From positions 27,718,899 to 27,782,898 of the forward strand of contig OZ026841.1 in NCBI GenBank assembly GCA_964023205.1: 64,000 bases of DNA. The letters are read 5' to 3'. Every line of letters starts with the position of its first letter. The stretch's first letter is position 1. The translations under genes and the position numbers were made by a program. Positions 46,476-58,156 of this stretch are shown piece by piece. The stretch is from Lutraria lutraria. Taxonomy: Eukaryota; Mollusca; Bivalvia; Venerida; Mactridae. The notes beneath the pieces are model-generated. The model made no database searches, was not told the origin of the DNA, and saw only the letters and a list, made by a program, of their open reading frames with translations.

Positions 46476-47642
46476 TAGCTCACATGTCACAAAGTGACAA
46501 AGTGAGCTATTAGGATCACTCTCCGTCCGGCGTCGTGCGTTGTGAGTCGTGCGTCGTCAAACTTTTTGTTGTGACCACACTAGGGGCCACATTTTTGGCT
46601 CAATTTTAGCAAAACTGGGTCAGAACGTTAATATCAACAAAATCTCGGACGAGTTCGATATTGGGCCATTTGGGGTAAAAAACTAGGTCACCAGGGCCAA
46701 ATAAGGGAAAACCTTGTGAACACTTTAGAAATCACTGTTTTGAATTTATCTTCATGAAACTTTGTCAGAATGTTTATTTTAATAATATGTAGGTCAAGTT
46801 TGAAAATGGGTAATTTCTGTAGTAAAATTAGGTCACTAGGGCAAATTGCTGGAAAACCTTGTGAACACTCTAGAAGTCACTGTTTTGATTGGATGATCAT
46901 GAAACCTTGTCAGAATGTTTGTCTTCATAATATCTTGGACGAGTTCAAACATGGGTCATCTTGGGTCAAAAACTAGGTCGCTAGGTCAAATCTTATGAAA
47001 AACCATGTTAACACTGTAGATTTCACAGTTATTATTGGATCTTCACCAAACTTTGTCAAATCTTTTGTTTTAATGATATAACGGTCAAGTATAAATATGG
47101 GTCATCTGGGGTCAATAACTAGGTCACCAGGTCAAATCTTAGGAAAACTTTGTTAACACTCTAGATGTCACAGTTTTTATTGGATCTTCACCAAACCTTG
47201 TCAAAATGTTTACCTCAATGATATGTGGGTCAAGGATGAACATGGGTCAGCCGGGTTCAAAATCTGGGTCACAAGGTCAAATCTTAGGTAAAAATCTTGT
47301 AAAAGCTCTAAATGTCATGGTTTTGATTGGATCTTGGCCAAACCTTGTCAGATTGTTTGTCTTAATGATATTAAGGACAAGTTCAAATATGGGTCACCTA
47401 GGGTCAAAAACCAGGTCACAAGGTCAAATCTTAGGAAAACCTTATTATTAACACTGTAGATGTCAAATTTTGATCGTATCTTCACCAAACCTAGTCAGAC
47501 TGTTTGTCTTAATGATATGTAAGACAAATTTGAACATAGGTCGTCTGGGGTCAAAAACTAGGTCACCGGTTCAAAACAATGTTTTAATGAGTGAACAGTG
47601 ATTGTCATGTGAGCGATATAGGGCCATCTTGGCCCTCTTGTT
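46476..47642 (+). repeat. Long copy of the 'aggtcac' bivalve-type repeat
   Basis: It begins 'agctcacatgtcacaaagtg' and carries about eight subunits of roughly 120 bp, each with 'ttggatcttcaccaaac.ttgtca' and 'aactaggtcac.aggtcaaa'. It ends 'ggccatcttggccctcttgt'. The open frames inside follow the subunits. Confidence 0.85.
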
Positions 47643-47924
47643 TGAGAAGGTAACAAATATAAAAAAATTAGTTAACTCCCTTAGTGTGGAGAGTAAATCA
47701 ATTATTCACTAATCACAAGGTACAGGACAAAGAAACAACAAATAGGATATATAGTCTTTAGTATTCGGTAGCGTAACCTCGAGCAAAACAAAGAGGGTAA
47801 ATGCATCATTTTTTAAATAGTCTATATTGTCTAGATTTTAAGTTGCTGTACGACACTGTCTTTAAATTTATAATTTAATAATAATTTAATGTTCTAATCT
47901 TCAGAATAAGAGCGCTAATCTTAT

Positions 47925-48305
47925 ACATAAAAGAGCCAACGCTCGAATCACAGCTCACGCATAAACGAGCCAACGCATATAGCACAGCTCACACATAAAC
48001 AAGCCAACACATATATCACAGCTCACACATAAATGAGCCTACACATATAGCACAGCTCACACATAAACAAGCCAATGCATATAGCATAGCTCACACATAA
48101 GCGAGCCAACACATATAGCACAGCTCTCACATAAACGAGCCAACACATATAGCACAGCTCACACATAAACGACCCAATGCATATAGCACAGCTCACACAT
48201 AAACAAGCCAACGCATAAAGCACAGCTCACACATAAATAAGCCAACGCATATAGCACAGCTCACACATAAACAAGCCAACGCATATAGCATAGCTCATAG
48301 ATTAA
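47925..48305 (+). repeat. Minisatellite, 32-bp unit, about 11-12 copies
   Basis: The unit 'cacataaacgagccaacgca' plus 'tatagcacagct' repeats with few changes. The minus-strand frame over it is a simple periodic translation (C-Y-M-C). Confidence 0.95.
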
Positions 48306-49320
48306 CATAAACAATCATTATAAATTGGAACTAATATCTATAATTATATCAGATGAATGATTCTGCTCCTTTCCACAACATAATATATGGACAAATTAAC
48401 CACATACCACATTCCCCCGAATAAAGCCCCCGGGGGCGATGCATTTTCCAAAAGGGGGGCAATTATTGTGACCCTATTTTACAGAAAAAAAAAATCTGGA
48501 ATACCGTATCCAAAGATTTTCTGGATGAATGAAATTGCAACACTTGCCATCGAAAAATATCGCGGTGTTAATGCAATATTAATCAAGTCATTCCCGGCGC
48601 GCTTTACTACGATAAATATTGTAGTCAGTTGCACTAGTTAAACTACATGTCAAAAATCAATAACACGCTGTCGCTGCAAAGTAACCGTTTTATCTTTACC
48701 GCGCTTCTGACATAATCTCCTCTGACGTAATCTTGCCAATGTGTAATCGAGTTTTTATGTACATGTCAATTAAGTTTAGCTTTCATGGAGTCGAGGGGTA
48801 AAAAATCTTACACATTAAAGTCGTTAAATTTGCATAAGAAATAGGCAGTGATGGACATTAACTTTTTTACAGATAGATTTTTATACCGGTAACTGTCTTT
48901 GAAAGGGATGGAAATATGCCCACACGCTGTCGATCGCCACTTGGCGAAAGTCCGACCAAAGTGGCTCCAAAAATTTACGAGTGGCGAAAGTGTATAAATT
49001 GCAATTTTAACCTCCGGAATAGTTGAATAGACTGGTTTATATATGTCCTCAGACATTTTGTCGATGGTGTTAAGTCATTCAAAATTTAATTGTGGAAGTC
49101 GCGTGTCAGATATGATTGTTAATCCTGATTGCGATTCGCATCGCCAACTTTGCACCTCTAACAAATGAGATTGCCGCGAGGCATATATTGCACTTGGTTT
49201 TACCCTTATTTTTTTCACAGTTAGTGCTTGTTTATGTTGATCTGTCCAAATTAAGCACGTAAATAACGGGTTAACGAAAATGCGCGTTGTAGTTTTAGAT
49301 GACCTAGCAATCATTTTCAG
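48306..49320. other. Element fragments, no gene
   Basis: 48410-48460 contains 'ccgaataaagcccccggggg', typical of a dispersed animal DNA element. 48925-48985 is the inverted partner of the 9650-9740 fragment. Confidence 0.4.
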
Positions 49321-49600
49321 AAAACCTCTGTTTTGTGAACACTCTAGAAGTCACTGTTTTTGATTGGATGATCATGAAACCTTGTCAGAATGTTTGTCTT
49401 TATAGTATCTTGGACGAGTTCGAACATGGGTGATCTGGGGTTAAAAACTAGGTCGCTAGGTCAAATCTCATGAAAAACCATGTTAACACTGTAGATTTCA
49501 GTTATAATTGGATGCTGTAGTTTTCATGGTTTTTATTTGATCTTCATCAAACTTTGTCAGAATGTTTGTCTTATTTATATGTAAGACAATTCTTATCAAT
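49321..49600 (+). repeat. Fragment of the 'aggtcac' repeat
   Basis: Aligns with about 46850-47060, including 'ttggatgatcatgaaacctt' and 'aactaggtcgctaggtcaaa'. Confidence 0.85.
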
Positions 49601-49929
49601 TCTTGTGATGACAAATTTATAAAACCATCACATCATTATAACCTTGAAAAGTTAGGTTGTCCATTTACGAATGACCCTCGTACAAATGTATTTGCTTTTT
49701 GCTCTGCCACCATTTAAATTTCATTGAATAAAGTGTGATTTCTACTGCAGGTTCTCTAGTTTTCTACATGCTGGATGAGGCATACTCTAGTGATAAAAGG
49801 GGGTGAACAGTGTAACTTCCATGCTGCAATTTTGGTGAGTCCAGTGTGAAACTTCATATGAACAACTAATCTGGACAGAATAAGAATGTCAGTGATTGGG
49901 TACTTGCAAACTTACATGTATACTTTGTT

Positions 49930-50310
49930 ATTAGTCCCCTGCAGCACTGGAGGGACACTAGTGTCTGTCGATGTCTGTCTGTTTGTTCGTCTGTCTGTCC
50001 TAAATGGTTTCCTGATGTTAACTTCAGTTAGGGGTGATGGATTTCCAATGAAAGTTGGTACATGGCAAACTCGGCAAATGATAATAGTAAACAGTATATA
50101 ATATTTGTCCTCCATACAATAATCTAAATATTGTATTTCGTTTGTTATTTCTCTGGGAAGGAACAGCCAAATAAGATCAGATATGGGTTCTTTCTGTATC
50201 ATTTCAAGAACAATTTTAATATCACAAGTTAACCAAGTCTTTTGTACTTTAAAAATGATACCAATTTTAAGAGATGTTGTGACTTTAATCATCGGTGACT
50301 TTATGTATGA
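49930..50310 (+). repeat. Probable dispersed repeat with GTCT run
   Basis: Begins 'agtcccctgcagcactggag' followed by 'gtctgtctgtttgttcgtct' and 'gatggatttccaatgaaagt'. The overlapping frames on both strands are not genes. The call rests on repeat style. Confidence 0.45.
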
Positions 50311-50409
50311 TTTTTATTGCTCAGATTTCCAGTATTATTCAATAACTTAAGTATGTACTGTATTTTAGTTATGGTATGTAGTGCTGATGATGAATGGTCT
50401 GCATTGTAG

Positions 50410-50479
50410 CATTCAGTTCAACATGATGGAAGCTTGCTGTACAAAGTCTGCACCTGACTGGCACATTGGCCTTTGGAAG
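50410..50479 (+). CDS. Isolated candidate exon, plus strand
   Basis: 70 bases between 'tctgcattgtag' and donor GTATGA, open in phase 2 to 0: 'IQFNMMEACCTKSAPDWHIG' then 'LWK'. It looks like coding sequence (Cys pair, two Trp) and has good splice sites, but I found no partner exon nearby. It could be an exon of a gene extending outside this stretch, or a fragment. Confidence 0.35.
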
Positions 50480-51343
50480 GTATGATTCCCTTAATTAATG
50501 TTCTAAGAACTGTATATTTTGGATGCTCGTCCATCTATGTGTCCATCTCTTTGCAGCCTTTTGTTTGGAAAACTCATATGTTACAAAGCCTTTGTATATT
50601 TACCTGCTTGTTATTTTAATTTTTGCCAGAGCTTAGATATGCTTATATGTGTATAAAACAATTTTGCTGATTAAAGGGAGACAACTCAATTTTCGATTCA
50701 ATGACCACCTGCACTTATTGTGATCTATTCAAACCAGTTTTAATTGTCCTAATTGTTGTTGGTTCTGTTACAGTGTTTACATATTTTTCTTGTTGTATTG
50801 TCCATTACTGTTTATACGATTTTAATACTTTATATGTACTATGTAATTATAGATGTGATATAATACTGTAGTAATTTTCACCATGCCTTAAAATTCATCT
50901 ATTGTTAAATGTATATTTTCCTGTATCTACTTGATATATACTAGCTGTCATACATGTCTTATGTATGTCTCAGTATACCATGTGACTTACAAGTACGTAC
51001 AATGTAAACAAAAACTGTGAGCAAAAATGTTGATTTAAAATCAAAACCAAGTGATATAATTCAGATATAAACACATGGACAATATTCTGAGAACTATTCA
51101 AATTGGAATCTAAAGGGTCATTGGACAGGTATGGATGGTAACTGTGCTATTGGACATTGAAAATTTCTCTGTAATCGCTTCTTATTTTATACCAGGTGGG
51201 GTAAAAACCGATAATCTACCAAGGTATATACTCAAAAATTTGTCACACTTGACTTGGCAAGTATTAGTGTAATACACAAAGTGAGCAAAGCACAAGAAAT
51301 CGTGCATCGTCATAGTGTTAATCAAATTACAGCTTAATGAAGC
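50480..51343. other. Nothing identified
   Basis: AT-rich; short frames only. Confidence 0.3.
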
Positions 51344-52471
51344 ATGGGCAAACCCAAGAAAAAATCTAGTACTCATACAAATCAAGCAAATCAAGATAAA
51401 ACTGATGGAGCTACTCATAAAAATTTAAATGCATCACCCAAAACAACCAGTTAATTGCATTAACTAACATAGTTGGCCAATCTATGAAATTATTATATCA
51501 AAGTGATGACCATCAATGTGCAAGACAATAATAAGCGGCTGGTATTCATAACCTTCATTCAAGTGAACATCAAACACTGAACCAACAGACCTTCCTGAAC
51601 CAATTAGAGAGGTGACAAGATGACCAATCACAAAGAAACCAAGCAAGATATGATATGAACTTTGTACCGCCCTGGGCAACCAACTGCAACAAATACAAGC
51701 AACTCTGGAAAAACAAGATCATCGATGGCAGTTGGTTGAAAATTATTTAGCACAACAAAATGAAAGACTTAATAAATTAGAGATTAAAGAGACAGAACTA
51801 CCAATCATGAAAAACAATATTGAAAAAAATTGTTCAAATGTTGATCGAGTTCAAAATCAAGTGAAAGATCTAACAATACAGAATACAGCGATATGCTAGA
51901 CCGGGTTACCTGTAACAATGATGAGTTTGACAAAAGATTAAGAAACATTGAACAAAACATAGAAACTATAAACACCAAGCACTGTGACCTACATTCAAAA
52001 GTATACCAAACTGATGAAAACCTTACTGATCTACAGTGGTGTAGCATGCGTGAGAATCTTCTGTTTGGCAGCATACCAGAGTCAGCAAACTACAACATTG
52101 AAAAAGAAAACTGTGAAAACAATATAAAACGTACTGGTTATTAAAGACAATTCAAATGTCAATGAAGATATTAGTTTTGACTGGGAAAGTACCGTGCAGA
52201 CAGCTACCGACCCAGACCAATAATAGCAAAATTCACGTATTACAAACAACGTGAAATGATCAAACAGAAATCTCATGAGCTTTTAACAGATAAACAGTAT
52301 TGCATAAGTGAACAATATCCCATAGAAATGCAGCAAAGATGCAAATCATTATTTCCAATTGCTAACGAGGCAAGACAAAATAAAGACAACACAGTGCATT
52401 TGGTGAATGATGGCTTTTACATTAATGGCCATGTAATTTACATGACTATTAAATCTTGGACAAAATGCTAA
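51344..52471 (+). pseudogene. L1-like retrotransposon ORF1, broken
   Basis: Begins 'MGKPKKKSSTHTNQANQD', followed, across several stops and shifts, by a helical Gln/Lys/Glu-rich coiled-coil region, then 'WCSMRENLLFGSIPE' and 'ENCENNIK'. The C-terminal part reads 'RPIIAKFTYYKQREMIKQKS', 'YPIEMQQRCKSLFPIANEAR' and 'LVNDGFYINGHV', ending at TAA. The order (coiled coil, then MRENLLF..IPE, then RP.I..F..YK.RE) is that of L1-type ORF1 RNA-binding proteins. At least two frame changes, for example near 52140, make it non-functional. Confidence 0.8.
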
Positions 52472-52619
52472 CTCGAACATTTGACTTAAGTGTTGCAAAT
52501 GATGAGAATATAGACTCATTTAATGACCTGATGAATGTCAATATTGTTAGAAATTGTGTAGACAATGGTATTAATAACTATGGCAAGCAGTTGATAGACT
52601 TACCGGTATAGCAGTCTAT

Positions 52620-53175
52620 TTTTTCCCCCGGCCAGTTTTTCCCCGGGGAAAAATTGGCCTAGGCCTTTTCTTCCCGGGGAAAGATTGGCCTAGGCCTTTT
52701 TTATAATAACTTTATTGCATTATGATTCTAGGCCATTTCTTCCCCCCCTTGGCCACATTTTCCCCCCTAATGATAACAGTATTGCATTATGATTCTAGGC
52801 CATTTCTTCCCCATCTAGGCCACTCCCCCACCCTAATAATAACAGTATTGCATTATGATTCTAGGCCATTTCTTCCCCCATTGGCCACTTTTTCCTCCCT
52901 AATAGTAACAGCATTGCATTATGATTCTAGGCCATTTCTCCCCCCCCCCCATGCCACTCCCCCCCCCCCTCCTAATGATAACAGTATTGCATTATGATTC
53001 TAGGCCATTTCTTCCCCATCTAGGCCACTTTCCCCCCCCCCCCCCCCCCTAATGATAACAGTATTGCATTATGATTCTAGGCCATTTCTTCCCCATCTAG
53101 GCCACTTTTCCCCTATGTAATAACAGTATTGCATCATGATTCTTGGCTATTTTACCCTCTTGGTCACTTTTCCCC
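52620..53175 (+). repeat. Minisatellite, about 65-70 bp unit, 7-8 copies
   Basis: Each unit has 'acagtattgcattatgattc' followed by 'taggccatttcttcccc' and a variable poly-C tract. The C-tract length differs between copies (up to about 20), which makes assembly here uncertain. Confidence 0.95.
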
Positions 53176-53578
53176 CATAGGAGCTCGAAGTCAGGAATCG
53201 TTTTTTTCCGGCAATTTTGCACTTTTCACATGTGATATTACCCAAACTTTAATAACCCGGTCGTATTTTGTCCAAATATTGTCTTTTGTAAATTACTTGA
53301 AAACGGGTCAGGTAATCTGAAAAAAGAGAAGGAGTGACATACGCCATGATATCCGCAACAACCGCTAAGAGTGACTCCCCTTGACGCGGCTAGATTTTTA
53401 TCTACCCCGCTGGTTCTCCCAGTCACAACGCGGCGCAATATTGTTCCGAAAACCAGGTAATTGTAATCAAAATGCGGTGGGACCTTGAAAACTGTTTGGC
53501 ATCCAGATCTATGAATAAAAATATTACAGGTAAATGCTTTCAATTATGTGAAATACGTATAGCAATGTAAAGTCTAAA
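53176..53578. other. Unassigned, moderately GC-richer patch
   Basis: 53350-53460 includes 'acgcggctagatttttatct' and 'cacaacgcggcgcaatattg'. No gene could be supported. Confidence 0.3.
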
Positions 53579-53810
53579 ATGTCCAACTCACAAGAAACAT
53601 CAGAATTGTTCCATTGTCTAAGAGGTATACGACAAGGAGAACATTTATCACCATTTTTTTTCTCAATTTTCTTAAACGATTTAGATCAGTTCCTAAGAAA
53701 TAAAAACATAGATGGTATAACTATAAGGAATATATAATTGATGAATCTCATATTTTCTGAAACTATTTATTCTCTTGTATGCCGACGATACTGTCATCAT
53801 ATTTAGTTGA
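53579..53810 (+). pseudogene. Non-LTR reverse transcriptase fragment
   Basis: Reads 'LRGIRQGEHLSPFFFSIF' and 'LNDLDQFL', then after a frame change 'ILLYADDTVIIFS'. These are the RT blocks R-G-x-RQG-LSP-LF and the catalytic YADD of LINE elements. A stop (TAA) and a shift separate them, so it is dead. Confidence 0.85.
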
Positions 53811-54090
53811 AATCAACCTTACTATGTTCATAATCAATTATACCTAGCAATTAAAGAGAGATAACTCAAAAATTAAAAATCAACAACATTAAAAGTATAA
53901 TATTTGGAATAATGATACAAGAGTGAAGCTGGTGTAGATATTGTTATAAATAGATGAAGAAATTGACCGCTGATTAATAATTAGGAATTAGGAATTCACG
54001 AATGATAACTTATAAATATTATTTTTTAGGAATGAGTGATTTTTAGGTGTTTTGGTAAGATAACTATAATCATATTAAAATTATGTTTCA

Positions 54091-54482
54091 GGGGCCCGTT
54101 TTATCAACATGTCTTACGACAATCTTAGCCGATTTTTGTCGTAAGTCTGTCGTAAGTCTGTCGTAAGACACTCAAGTTACGACAAAGGCGTTTTATCAAC
54201 GTTTGTCTTAGCTGCAACGTCGTAAGTTCCCCTGTTTTTGTCGTAACTTTTAAGACAGGTCCGAGGCTGTCTTAAGTCGTAAAAATGGCCGCCATACACG
54301 TCCGTTCGTGAAGAGCACATCGCTAGTTTAGGGTACTACGAGGTACCGAGGACCTCCACGACGATGTGATTTTATCCAGACATCGTTTGTCTAGAGAAGA
54401 TATCATGGATGTATGCAGCATCATTAGAAAACGAGCTGCCAGAGGAACTCACCGCTCATATTCGACCCCTGTACCTACACAG
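54091..54482 (+). pseudogene. Harbinger-type (HARBI1-like) transposase first exon with terminal repeat, broken
   Basis: The sequence begins with the terminus-like 'ggggcccgttttatcaacat', rich in 'gtcttacgacaa'/'ttgtcgtaag' inverted motifs. An ATG at 54285 opens a frame reading 'MAAIHVRS', TGA, 'RAHR', TAG, then 'FRVLRGTEDLHDDVILSRH' and 'RLSREDIMDVCSIIRKR', ending 'STPVPTQ' at a GTGAAA donor. The series FRVLR..T-D-L-DD...RLSRE..M..C and the T-RS-..PV..Q end is the N-terminal signature of PIF/Harbinger nucleases. The two stops and absence of the catalytic part make this a relic. It lies just upstream of the HECT-like gene and ends in phase 0, as that gene's first seen exon begins. Confidence 0.65.
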
Positions 54483-55067
54483 GTGAAAACGTTTTGCATA
54501 TGACAAATATAGTGTGTATTAGATTATATAATAAAGTTATACAGCTCCCTTTAACGCCTGAACCATTCCCGTTCCTGTACGGACTTCATAGGCTTTAGCT
54601 AACTAAAGGGGAGCTACTCCCATCTCACAAAAATTGCTATAGTAACCGTGACCTACATTGTCAACATCAAAGTACTTTCATTAAGGAAACCATTGAAAAC
54701 AACCGACGATCCAATGTATGTCACTTTAATGAAGCTACTGTTGCCACAGTGCCCTCAACTGTGATAGGCTGAATTACAGAGGTTGGTCAATATTTGAGTT
54801 TATAATACAAATGTTGTAATTATGTAGCAAACTTAAACTTGAATCAGTTATACTTGACTGAAAAGACAATATAAATACAGTATAGCTGCAACTCTCAGGC
54901 TTTTTATACATGGTTAACACATAATGTACACATTTTGTACAACTTTCTCAATATATGGTTTGTGTAAAAAGAACTAAAAAGAACTATATATATTAATTAT
55001 AAATCCAAGTAACTATGATAAGTGTCTGCTTAACAAGACTAGTACCGGTATGTCTTATAGACAAACC

Positions 55068-55240
55068 ATAAATTTCTATATTAAAGAGAATAAGCATAAA
55101 AAGGCAAGTAAACTACGTTCAATGCAATCTTCAAACCCCAAACAATACTGGAAATCTCTGAACTATTTAAAACCAAATAGAACTGCTTCTCCTGCTTAGC
55201 AAAATTTTAATGAGCTTTTTTATAAATGTCAATATCAATA
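55068..55240 (+). pseudogene. LINE ORF2 linker fragment
   Basis: Reads 'KKASKLRSMQSSNPKQYWKS' then 'LNYLKPN', TAG, 'NFNELFYKCQ'. The pattern LR....NPK.YWK.LN...F.E.F belongs between endonuclease and RT in LINEs. Here it lies downstream of the RT fragment, so the pieces are rearranged or come from two insertions. Confidence 0.65.
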
Positions 55241-55455
55241 AAAATAATGCTACATTTCCTCTTTAGTTTACTAAAAACTTACAAATTTCTTGTCAATAAC
55301 AGTGTTATTCACACATTATATAATTACGCTTTTGTGAACAAATTGTTATCTACACAGTTTACAAATTTGCTTAGCAAATTTCAACTCTTGACAAAGAAAT
55401 TATTCTAGACATGAGTTGCGTTGTTATATTAAAATGTCTTTGTGAATGGTTTCAG

Positions 55456-55548
55456 GAGCAGTTACAGCGAGACGCTAGAGGGAGGCTCAGTCTAAGATCC
55501 AGACGCAGGAGGCAACAATGATTGGACGCAGATGCAGAAGCTGAACAG
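55456..55548 (+). pseudogene. HECT-like gene, exon 1 of those seen
   Basis: 93 bases, phase 0 to 0, acceptor 'gtgaatggtttcag', donor GTACAT. Reads 'EQLQRDARGRLSLRSRRRR' then 'QQ', TGA (55519-55521), 'LDADAEAEQ'. A basic cluster precedes an acidic tail. The TGA is consistent with CGA (Arg) changed at a CpG. No start codon was found upstream, so an earlier exon is missing or lost. Confidence 0.55.
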
Positions 55549-55931
55549 GTACATTAATATACTTTTACTTAGACATGTATGCATTTAATAGCATTGAAAG
55601 ACAGTCGCTAACAATATCTATGTTGGTTTTTTTTATAGTCTTTTTTTTATATACAAGTACATACATTATAGATTTTTTTCTTATGTCAGTTAATTGAGGT
55701 ATACACATACGACTTAGGTGCTCATTTAAAAAAAAAAAGCGAAATGTATTACAGTGTCTTGCTGTAAATATTACAATGCCAGCATAAATTTCTTCCTTTA
55801 GTTCAATGTATTACATAGAAGTTAATGTGTATCAGCAAAAGACGAAGATGTAACTACATATACCTATAACCTGTTTTGAAATTTTTATTCGAAGTGTAAC
55901 TTATTAATATGCAATGTTTTCACGTTTGCAG

Positions 55932-56048
55932 CGCCGTGCGCATATCATTGAAGAGATGACAGAAGAACCAGCTGACGGTGTTTGTCTGATATTCTGCCAT
56001 CAGTCTGCTGACCTATGTAGACAGTTTAACATCACTGACACATGCAAG
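55932..56048 (+). CDS. HECT-like gene, exon 2
   Basis: 117 bases, phase 0 to 0, acceptor 'cacgtttgcag', donor GTAATA, fully open: 'RRAHIIEEMTEEPADGV' then 'CLIFCHQSADLCRQF' and 'NITDTCK'. Four Cys residues, soluble. It precedes the HECT region in the model; its own function is unknown. The following intron holds the hAT element. Confidence 0.65.
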
Positions 56049-56260
56049 GTAATAAGTAAAGCCTTTGTGTCCTATGATTAGATATCAATTTATCACTCAA
56101 TTGGTACATGAATAATATAAGTACCTGCATCGATGTCTGTACTAAATAGTAATATGAACCTATTTCTGAGATCTTAATATTCGTCTGTATGGATATATGA
56201 ATCTATTCGCAATTATGAAACTGCAAGTTCTCATCAACTGTATTATGTATGTATTTATAT

Positions 56261-57433
56261 TAGGGCTGGGAATTTTATTCGAATGTTCGGAACTTCGACG
56301 AATATTCGAATATGAAAAACGAATTCGAATATTCGAAAATAATAATATGAAATTTCAACGTCTCGAGCCAGTTTTAGTAGCAAAAAATGTTTAAAACTCT
56401 GTCGTTAAAAGGTGAATAAATTCCATAAAAGTCGGTCCAAAATTGGTAAGTACGCACAAAATGTCACAAACCAACTGTTTGTTGATCGCACCATTCTCAA
56501 TACCCCCATAAACACGTCAAGATAACCAATAGCCCGGAGCGATCATTTGTTAATCCGTTCAACTGATAATTAGTCCAAACACGTGATAGACAAGAATAAA
56601 ACACTTAATGCACTGGTCTTTTGCATTAAATGATGTGCTTGCACCATATCAATTAAAAATATGAATCACTGTTAATGACACGTGTTTATGTTACGAATTA
56701 AGGACTTCAAACGTCAGTCCGTACACAGATTACACGCTACCATTTTTTTCATTTAACTATCGTTTCGGTTTAATCAAAGCGGCAAGTTGTTTTAAAAGTC
56801 GGTATCAAAGATATTAAGAACGCCGACATTCTATGGCCCAATTTTGGAGCCCTTTTGTTTCAGTAAATAATCGTGCAAGTTGTAACATTGTGCCAAATAC
56901 GCGTCATCATCAAATTGACAGGTATTTATATAACGACGTGTTTTGCTCGTTTTAACTCAAGGGAAATTAAAAACTTAACTTGGAAACAATTAATTCTTGC
57001 AAATGTAGATGTTTTAAAAAGACATGTTTGTACTCATAATTTCTGTTGATAAAATATAAACACGTTACTTGCAACTCGTTACAGATACCTCCCTTCATTA
57101 TAGTTGTACGTATAAACAACCAACGGAACACAAACACTTGTATGTTTTTTCTATCTAGTGCAATGTCGACAGAAATATTCATAACATCTAGAATCAATAA
57201 AAAAGATATACAATACCACTGTAATTAGTTTTCGATAAAAAGTTAACTTCATAGTTAAGCTCTCTACTGTAACATGCATAATATTCGGACGCAACCGATT
57301 TCGGACACGATGTATAGGAACAGACACATTCATCGGATTGGAACAAACTAGCCATGAAAACGAATATTCGAATATATTCGAATATGAAAAACGAATATTC
57401 GAATATCATAAACCATATTCGTTCCCAGCCCTA
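56261..57433. mobile_element. Non-autonomous hAT-type element, 1173 bp
   Basis: Ends 'tagggctgggaa' and 'ttcccagcccta' are exact 12-bp inverted repeats flanked by the identical 8-bp duplication 'atttatat' (56253-56260 and 57434-57441). The sub-terminal repeat 'cgaatattcgaatatgaaaa' occurs inverted at both sides. There is no transposase frame; the frames at 56967-57409 are short and uninformative. Confidence 0.92.
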
Positions 57434-57576
57434 ATTTATATCAATTTTAGAAATAAATAATAACTTTATCGTCAGAATAACGAGAATAAAACAAATTCTT
57501 GTTGTTGAGCAAATGTTTTTGTCGCCAATGCATTTTTTGGATTACATGTATAGTTTGTATTACTTTCCGATTTCAG

Positions 57577-57663
57577 TACGTCCATACGTTCGTTGCTGCA
57601 TCGATTGGGCGGGAGTGCTGCCTGATCGGTCCAGATGTATTTCACATCTCGATTTCAATCGAG
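57577..57663 (+). CDS. HECT-like gene, exon 3
   Basis: 87 bases, phase 0 to 0, acceptor 'tactttccgatttcag', donor GTATTT, open: 'YVHTFVAASIGRECCLIGPD' then 'VFHISISIE'. The mariner lies in the intron 108 bases downstream. Confidence 0.6.
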
Positions 57664-58156
57664 GTATTTCACTTATTACAAATTAAATTTCAACATTTAC
57701 TTCTTTCAGTTGGATATGTAATTTGAACCAAAATTAGATGCAAGCTTTTTTAAATCTCAATGAAGACATACGAGGGGTGATCCAAAAGTTTTGTCACTGC
57801 TTCGATTATGCTAAAATGTAACGTCAGATTGAGTTAGTTTTTGCCATATATAAATGCACCAATATCTTCTTAATTATTTTGAACAAAAAAGAACCTACTT
57901 TCACTAAAAACGCGCTCGCAGGGAGTGTTGCAATGAACCCTCTGTGACGCACCCGCCGCACGCGAATTTACAGAATACATTAATTTGCTTACCATATTTG
58001 AAAATTTAATTACTGCAAAAATAACGCGCGAAATCAGACGTAGTTTTCCTGACGTGACATCATGTCATACAGTAAGCAGCAGTTAAATTTCTAATGACGT
58101 CAATGCACGTTAACGCTTTCTAAAGCCAGTTGATTGTAAGCCGTTGGAAGAAAAAA

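Noticed and set aside
48023..48223. Cys/Tyr-rich periodic frame
   Set aside because: It is the translation of a 32-bp minisatellite with one phase open by chance.
52722..52997. Pro/Phe-rich 91-codon frame
   Set aside because: It is the translation of a 65-70 bp minisatellite with poly-C tracts.
53176..53320. Start of a plus-strand gene after the minisatellite
   Set aside because: The frame continues the minisatellite translation and has no start or splice support.
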